NCBI RefSeq assembly: GCF_000153185.1 | Contig: NZ_CH724154.1 | Location: 234,352-298,351, forward strand | Origin: Reinekea blandensis MED297 | Lineage (GTDB): Bacteria > Pseudomonadota > Gammaproteobacteria > Pseudomonadales > Natronospirillaceae | Direction of reading: 5' to 3' | Length of the DNA stretch: 64,000 nt | Shown here: positions 61,569 to 64,000 of the stretch, piece by piece | How positions within the stretch are numbered: the first letter of the stretch is position 1 | Layout: every line of letters begins with the position of its first letter | The notes under the pieces: generated by a model | The model's input: the letters and a program-made list of their open reading frames with translations, nothing else | Databases searched by the model: none | Told to the model about the DNA's origin: nothing | Program-made: the position numbers and the translations under genes

Positions 61569-61624
61569 CGAGGCGACGCCCGATCTGCTATGATCCAAGA
61601 TCCGTTCCCAGCGTATCATTGATC

Positions 61625-62002
61625 ATGCAAACGCCCACGCACATCCACTACGACCGAGCCAACGCCCAACTGACCATTACCTGGCCAGACCAGACCGAAC
61701 ATGTCCTGAGTGCCGAGTTTTTGCGCGTGCATTCGCCATCGGCTGAAGTGCGTGGTCATGGCGTCGGGCAGGAAGTGCTGCAGTTCGGCAAAAAAGATGT
61801 CGGGATCAGCGGCCTGGAAAACGCTGGCCGATACGCCCTGAAAATCATCTTCGACGACGGCCATGACAGCGGTTTGTTCGATTGGAACTACTTACGATCG
61901 CTGGGTGACAACCAAACACACCTGTGGAAGACCTATATGGATAAACTGGACGCGGCGGGCCAATCCCGCGAGCCTCAGTTTATCGCCATTAAACAGCTAT
62001 AA
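61625..62002 (+). CDS. DUF971-family protein
   Basis: A 125-residue protein of the DUF971 family, related to the N-terminal domain of gamma-butyrobetaine hydroxylase. It has the pattern ITWPDQTEHVLSAEFLRVHSPSAEVRGHG (about 18-46), VGISGLENAGRYALKIIFDDGHDSGLFDWNYLR (about 58-90) and a closing helix. In several gammaproteobacteria this gene lies next to hslVU. The role is unknown; some homologues have been linked to iron-sulfur protein maturation. The ATG at 61625 is preferred over an upstream TTG. Confidence 0.85.
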   Translation: MQTPTHIHYDRANAQLTITWPDQTEHVLSAEFLRVHSPSAEVRGHGVGQEVLQFGKKDVGISGLENAGRYALKIIFDDGHDSGLFDWNYLRSLGDNQTHLWKTYMDKLDAAGQSREPQFIAIKQL

Positions 62003-62019
62003 ACCGCATCGGATATTGA

Positions 62020-63483
62020 ATGAAATACACTGATTTGCGTGATTTCCTGTCCGGCCTCGAGCGCGCCGGTGAACTTAAACGCATCAAGCAGCCCGTCAGC
62101 CCGGTGCTGGAGATGACTGACCTCTGTGATCAGGTACTGCGAAAACAGGGACCCGCCCTGCTGTTCGAAAACCCAACCGGCTACGACATGCCCGTGCTCG
62201 GCAACCTGTTCGGAACCCCGGAGCGAGTCGCCATGGGCATGGGCGCCAGCTCCGTCGACGAACTTCGTGAAATCGGTAAGTTGCTGGCGTACCTGAAAGA
62301 GCCCGATCCACCAAAGGGATTAAAAGACGCCTGGGACAAAGCACCGCTGCTGAAAAAAGTACTCAGCATGGCTCCAAAAACCCGACGCAACGCGCCTTGC
62401 CAGGAAGAGGTATTTGAAGGCCCGGATGTCGATCTCGGTAAGTTGCCGGTCTGGACCTGCTGGCCCGAAGACGCCGCACCGCTGGTCACCTGGCCGCTGG
62501 TGATCACCCAAGGTCCGGATGGTGGGCGAACCAACCTCGGCATCTATCGTCAGCAGGTCATCGGTAAAAACAAACTGATCATGCGCTGGCTGTCTCATCG
62601 CGGTGGCGCCCTGGATTTTCAGGCTTGGCAGAAGAAGCACCCTGGCAAACCCTTCCCGGTGGCCGTCGCCTTAGGTGCCGATCCGGCCACCATTCTCGGT
62701 GCGGTCACTCCGGTTCCGGACACCCTGTCTGAGTATGCCTTTGCCGGCCTGCTGCGTGACAGTCGCACCGAACTGGTCAAATGCCGCACGCACGATCTCA
62801 TGGTGCCCGCCAGTGCTGAAATCATTCTCGAAGGCTATTTATACCCTGGCGAGACGGCACCGGAAGGGCCTTACGGCGATCACACCGGTTACTACAATGA
62901 GGTCGATGACTTCCCGGTGTTTACCGTCGAATGTATCACGCAACGGTCCAACCCGATTTATCACAGCACCTACACCGGACGACCACCGGATGAACCGGCT
63001 GTCCTCGGTGTGGCCCTGAATGAAGTTTTTGTCCCGATTCTGCAGAAGCAGTTCCCGGAAATCGTCGACTTTTATCTGCCACCTGAGGGCTGCTCGTACC
63101 GGGTCGCCGTGGTCAGTATGAAAAAACAATACGCCGGCCACGCCAAACGGGTCATGATGGGAACCTGGTCATTCCTACGCCAGTTCATGTACACAAAGTT
63201 TGTCATTGTCGTCGATGATGATGTCAACGCGCGTGACTGGCAGGACGTCATCTGGGCCATGACCACCCGCATGGACCCTGCCCGCGATACCACCTTGATT
63301 GAAAACACGCCCATCGATTATCTGGATTTCGCCAGCCCGGTCTCCGGCCTTGGCTCCAAAATGGGTATGGACGCAACCAACAAATGGCCCGGTGAGACCG
63401 ATCGGGAATGGGGGCGCCCGATTGTTCGGGATGCCGAAGTGCATACCCGGATGCGTGCCCTGCTGGACGAACTCAACCTGTAA
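62020..63483 (+). CDS. ubiD: 4-hydroxy-3-polyprenylbenzoate decarboxylase UbiD
   Basis: A 487-residue prenylated-FMN-dependent decarboxylase of ubiquinone biosynthesis. Characteristic segments are [18 protein letters not shown] (about 4-21), [26 protein letters not shown] (about 174-199), the catalytic [13 protein letters not shown] region (about 283-295) with the expected acidic residues, and [21 protein letters not shown]. The cofactor is made by UbiX, which is not in the window. The length matches E. coli UbiD (497). Confidence 0.95.
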   Translation: MKYTDLRDFLSGLERAGELKRIKQPVSPVLEMTDLCDQVLRKQGPALLFENPTGYDMPVLGNLFGTPERVAMGMGASSVDELREIGKLLAYLKEPDPPKGLKDAWDKAPLLKKVLSMAPKTRRNAPCQEEVFEGPDVDLGKLPVWTCWPEDAAPLVTWPLVITQGPDGGRTNLGIYRQQVIGKNKLIMRWLSHRGGALDFQAWQKKHPGKPFPVAVALGADPATILGAVTPVPDTLSEYAFAGLLRDSRTELVKCRTHDLMVPASAEIILEGYLYPGETAPEGPYGDHTGYYNEVDDFPVFTVECITQRSNPIYHSTYTGRPPDEPAVLGVALNEVFVPILQKQFPEIVDFYLPPEGCSYRVAVVSMKKQYAGHAKRVMMGTWSFLRQFMYTKFVIVVDDDVNARDWQDVIWAMTTRMDPARDTTLIENTPIDYLDFASPVSGLGSKMGMDATNKWPGETDREWGRPIVRDAEVHTRMRALLDELNL

Positions 63484-63495
63484 ACCTTTCTGCAC

Positions 63496-63528
63496 TGCCG
63501 TGGCGGAACCCATTGCTCCGCCACGGCA
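63496..63528 (+). terminator. terminator-like hairpin after ubiD
   Basis: TGCCGTGGCGGA and TCCGCCACGGCA form a perfect 12-bp stem around a 9-base loop, 12 bp after the ubiD stop. The following DNA is A-rich rather than T-rich, so it may stabilise the 3' end more than terminate. Confidence 0.55.
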
Positions 63529-63624
63529 AACAAATCTCCCGACAAATTGACTTCAGTGCTTGGAATTTATCTCGTCTTCGTTATAATTCCTGACCAATTG
63601 GTCAACCACGAGAACACTGTTCCG

Positions 63625-63993
63625 ATGCCTATCATAGAACTCTACGGATACTTTGGCTCAAGCCTTATTGCTGTTTCACTGATGATGTCGAACATCATAC
63701 CGCTGCGCTGGATTAACCTGGTGGGTGCCGGGATGTTCGCCTCCTACGGTGTCATTATTCAGGCTTGGCCGGTCGCCGCGCTGAACGGCTTCATTGTATT
63801 AATTGACATCTACCATCTGATTAAAATTTATCGTCAGTCGGTCGATGAGCACGTCACCCGCCTGCCGGTCGACAGCCCTTACGTCACCGATGTCTTGGTT
63901 CGCAAGTGGCCACAATTGGCCGAAGTCGCCAATGACAGTGAACTGGAAGTGACTTTCCGCGAACAGGAACCTTTCCGCTTTCAGGTGGTCTGA
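63625..63993 (+). CDS. YgjV-like inner-membrane protein
   Basis: A 122-residue membrane protein. It starts with the family-like IIELYGYFGSSLIAVSLMMSNIIPLRWINLVGAGMFASYGV (read across residues 3-43) and continues with AALNGFIVLIDIYHLIKIY (about 51-69), giving three helices, then a soluble tail of about 50 residues. The helical part matches the bacterial YgjV-type inner-membrane domain, whose role is unknown. The ATG at 63625 is chosen because it opens the first helix. The gene ends 8 bp before the window edge and is complete. Confidence 0.75.
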   Translation: MPIIELYGYFGSSLIAVSLMMSNIIPLRWINLVGAGMFASYGVIIQAWPVAALNGFIVLIDIYHLIKIYRQSVDEHVTRLPVDSPYVTDVLVRKWPQLAEVANDSELEVTFREQEPFRFQVV

Positions 63994-64000
63994 GATCACA

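Noticed and set aside
1..64000. CRISPR arrays, tRNA and rRNA genes
   Set aside because: No regularly spaced repeats of the CRISPR kind, cloverleaf sequences or rRNA segments were seen by eye; the only repeat family is the attC set. A tRNAscan run would settle it.

Overview
The window looks like chromosomal DNA of a marine gammaproteobacterium, probably of the Oceanospirillales (Saccharospirillum/Reinekea-like). This is an inference from gene content: a sodium-type flagellar stator (PomA/PomB), an MSHA pilus-assembly cluster, UbiH/UbiI/UbiD, HslVU, a DnaT/lambda-P-like helicase-loader pair and a chromosomal integron. No rRNA, tRNA, CRISPR array or complete insertion sequence was found. Outside the integron the DNA is moderately GC-rich and densely coding. 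The integron cassettes (about 31.5-37.0 kb) are visibly AT-rich.

Layout. 0.2-8.3 kb: a small unknown gene, rlmA, a cupin-type XRE regulator, pomA-pomB, then xseB-ispA-mazG-like-GGCT-EamA (tightly packed), a DfsB-like protein and an HExxH protein. 8.3-12.7 kb: an RND pump and its adaptor. 13-21 kb: dxs, a membrane zinc peptidase, a DUF2007 protein, a YjbR protein, a sugar-binding protein, ubiH-ubiI, trmL. 21.3-31.3 kb: one run of ten overlapping or abutting genes for the MSHA pilus assembly machine (mshI, a PilN-like gene, J, K, L, M, N, an unlabelled gene, E, G). The run stops at mshG, and no pilin genes follow.

31.5-38.3 kb: a complete integron. The integrase gene intI (+) has all six catalytic residues and a LexA-like box in its promoter. 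On its left, read on the minus strand, lie an attI/cassette junction and eleven cassettes, each ending in an attC site. Cassette products are five small membrane proteins, a lipoprotein, a TIR-domain protein with the catalytic glutamate, a SUKH-type immunity-like protein, a VOC protein and two unknown soluble proteins. Nine of eleven cassettes have perfectly matching end boxes. The two furthest from intI do not, which fits an old distal end.

38.6-64 kb: a LysR regulator, an FNT channel fused to CBS domains (with a 23-codon leader ORF and an internal ribosome binding site), a patatin-like lipase, a MATE pump, an ABC-2 exporter, a DnaT-domain gene overlapping a lambda-P-like gene by 104 bp, a TerB-like/SH3b membrane protein, maeB, a TPR protein, rpmE, priA, argS with a SPOR-domain gene, trkH, hslVU, an HD-GYP response regulator, a DUF971 gene, ubiD and a YgjV-like protein.

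Links between regions: MshE carries an N-terminal cyclic-di-GMP-binding domain, and the HD-GYP regulator is a likely cyclic-di-GMP phosphodiesterase. PriA, the DnaT-like protein and the P-like protein could form a replication-restart/helicase-loading set. The strongest candidates for something undescribed are the integron cassettes, above all the TIR cassette, and the DnaT/P-like pair.
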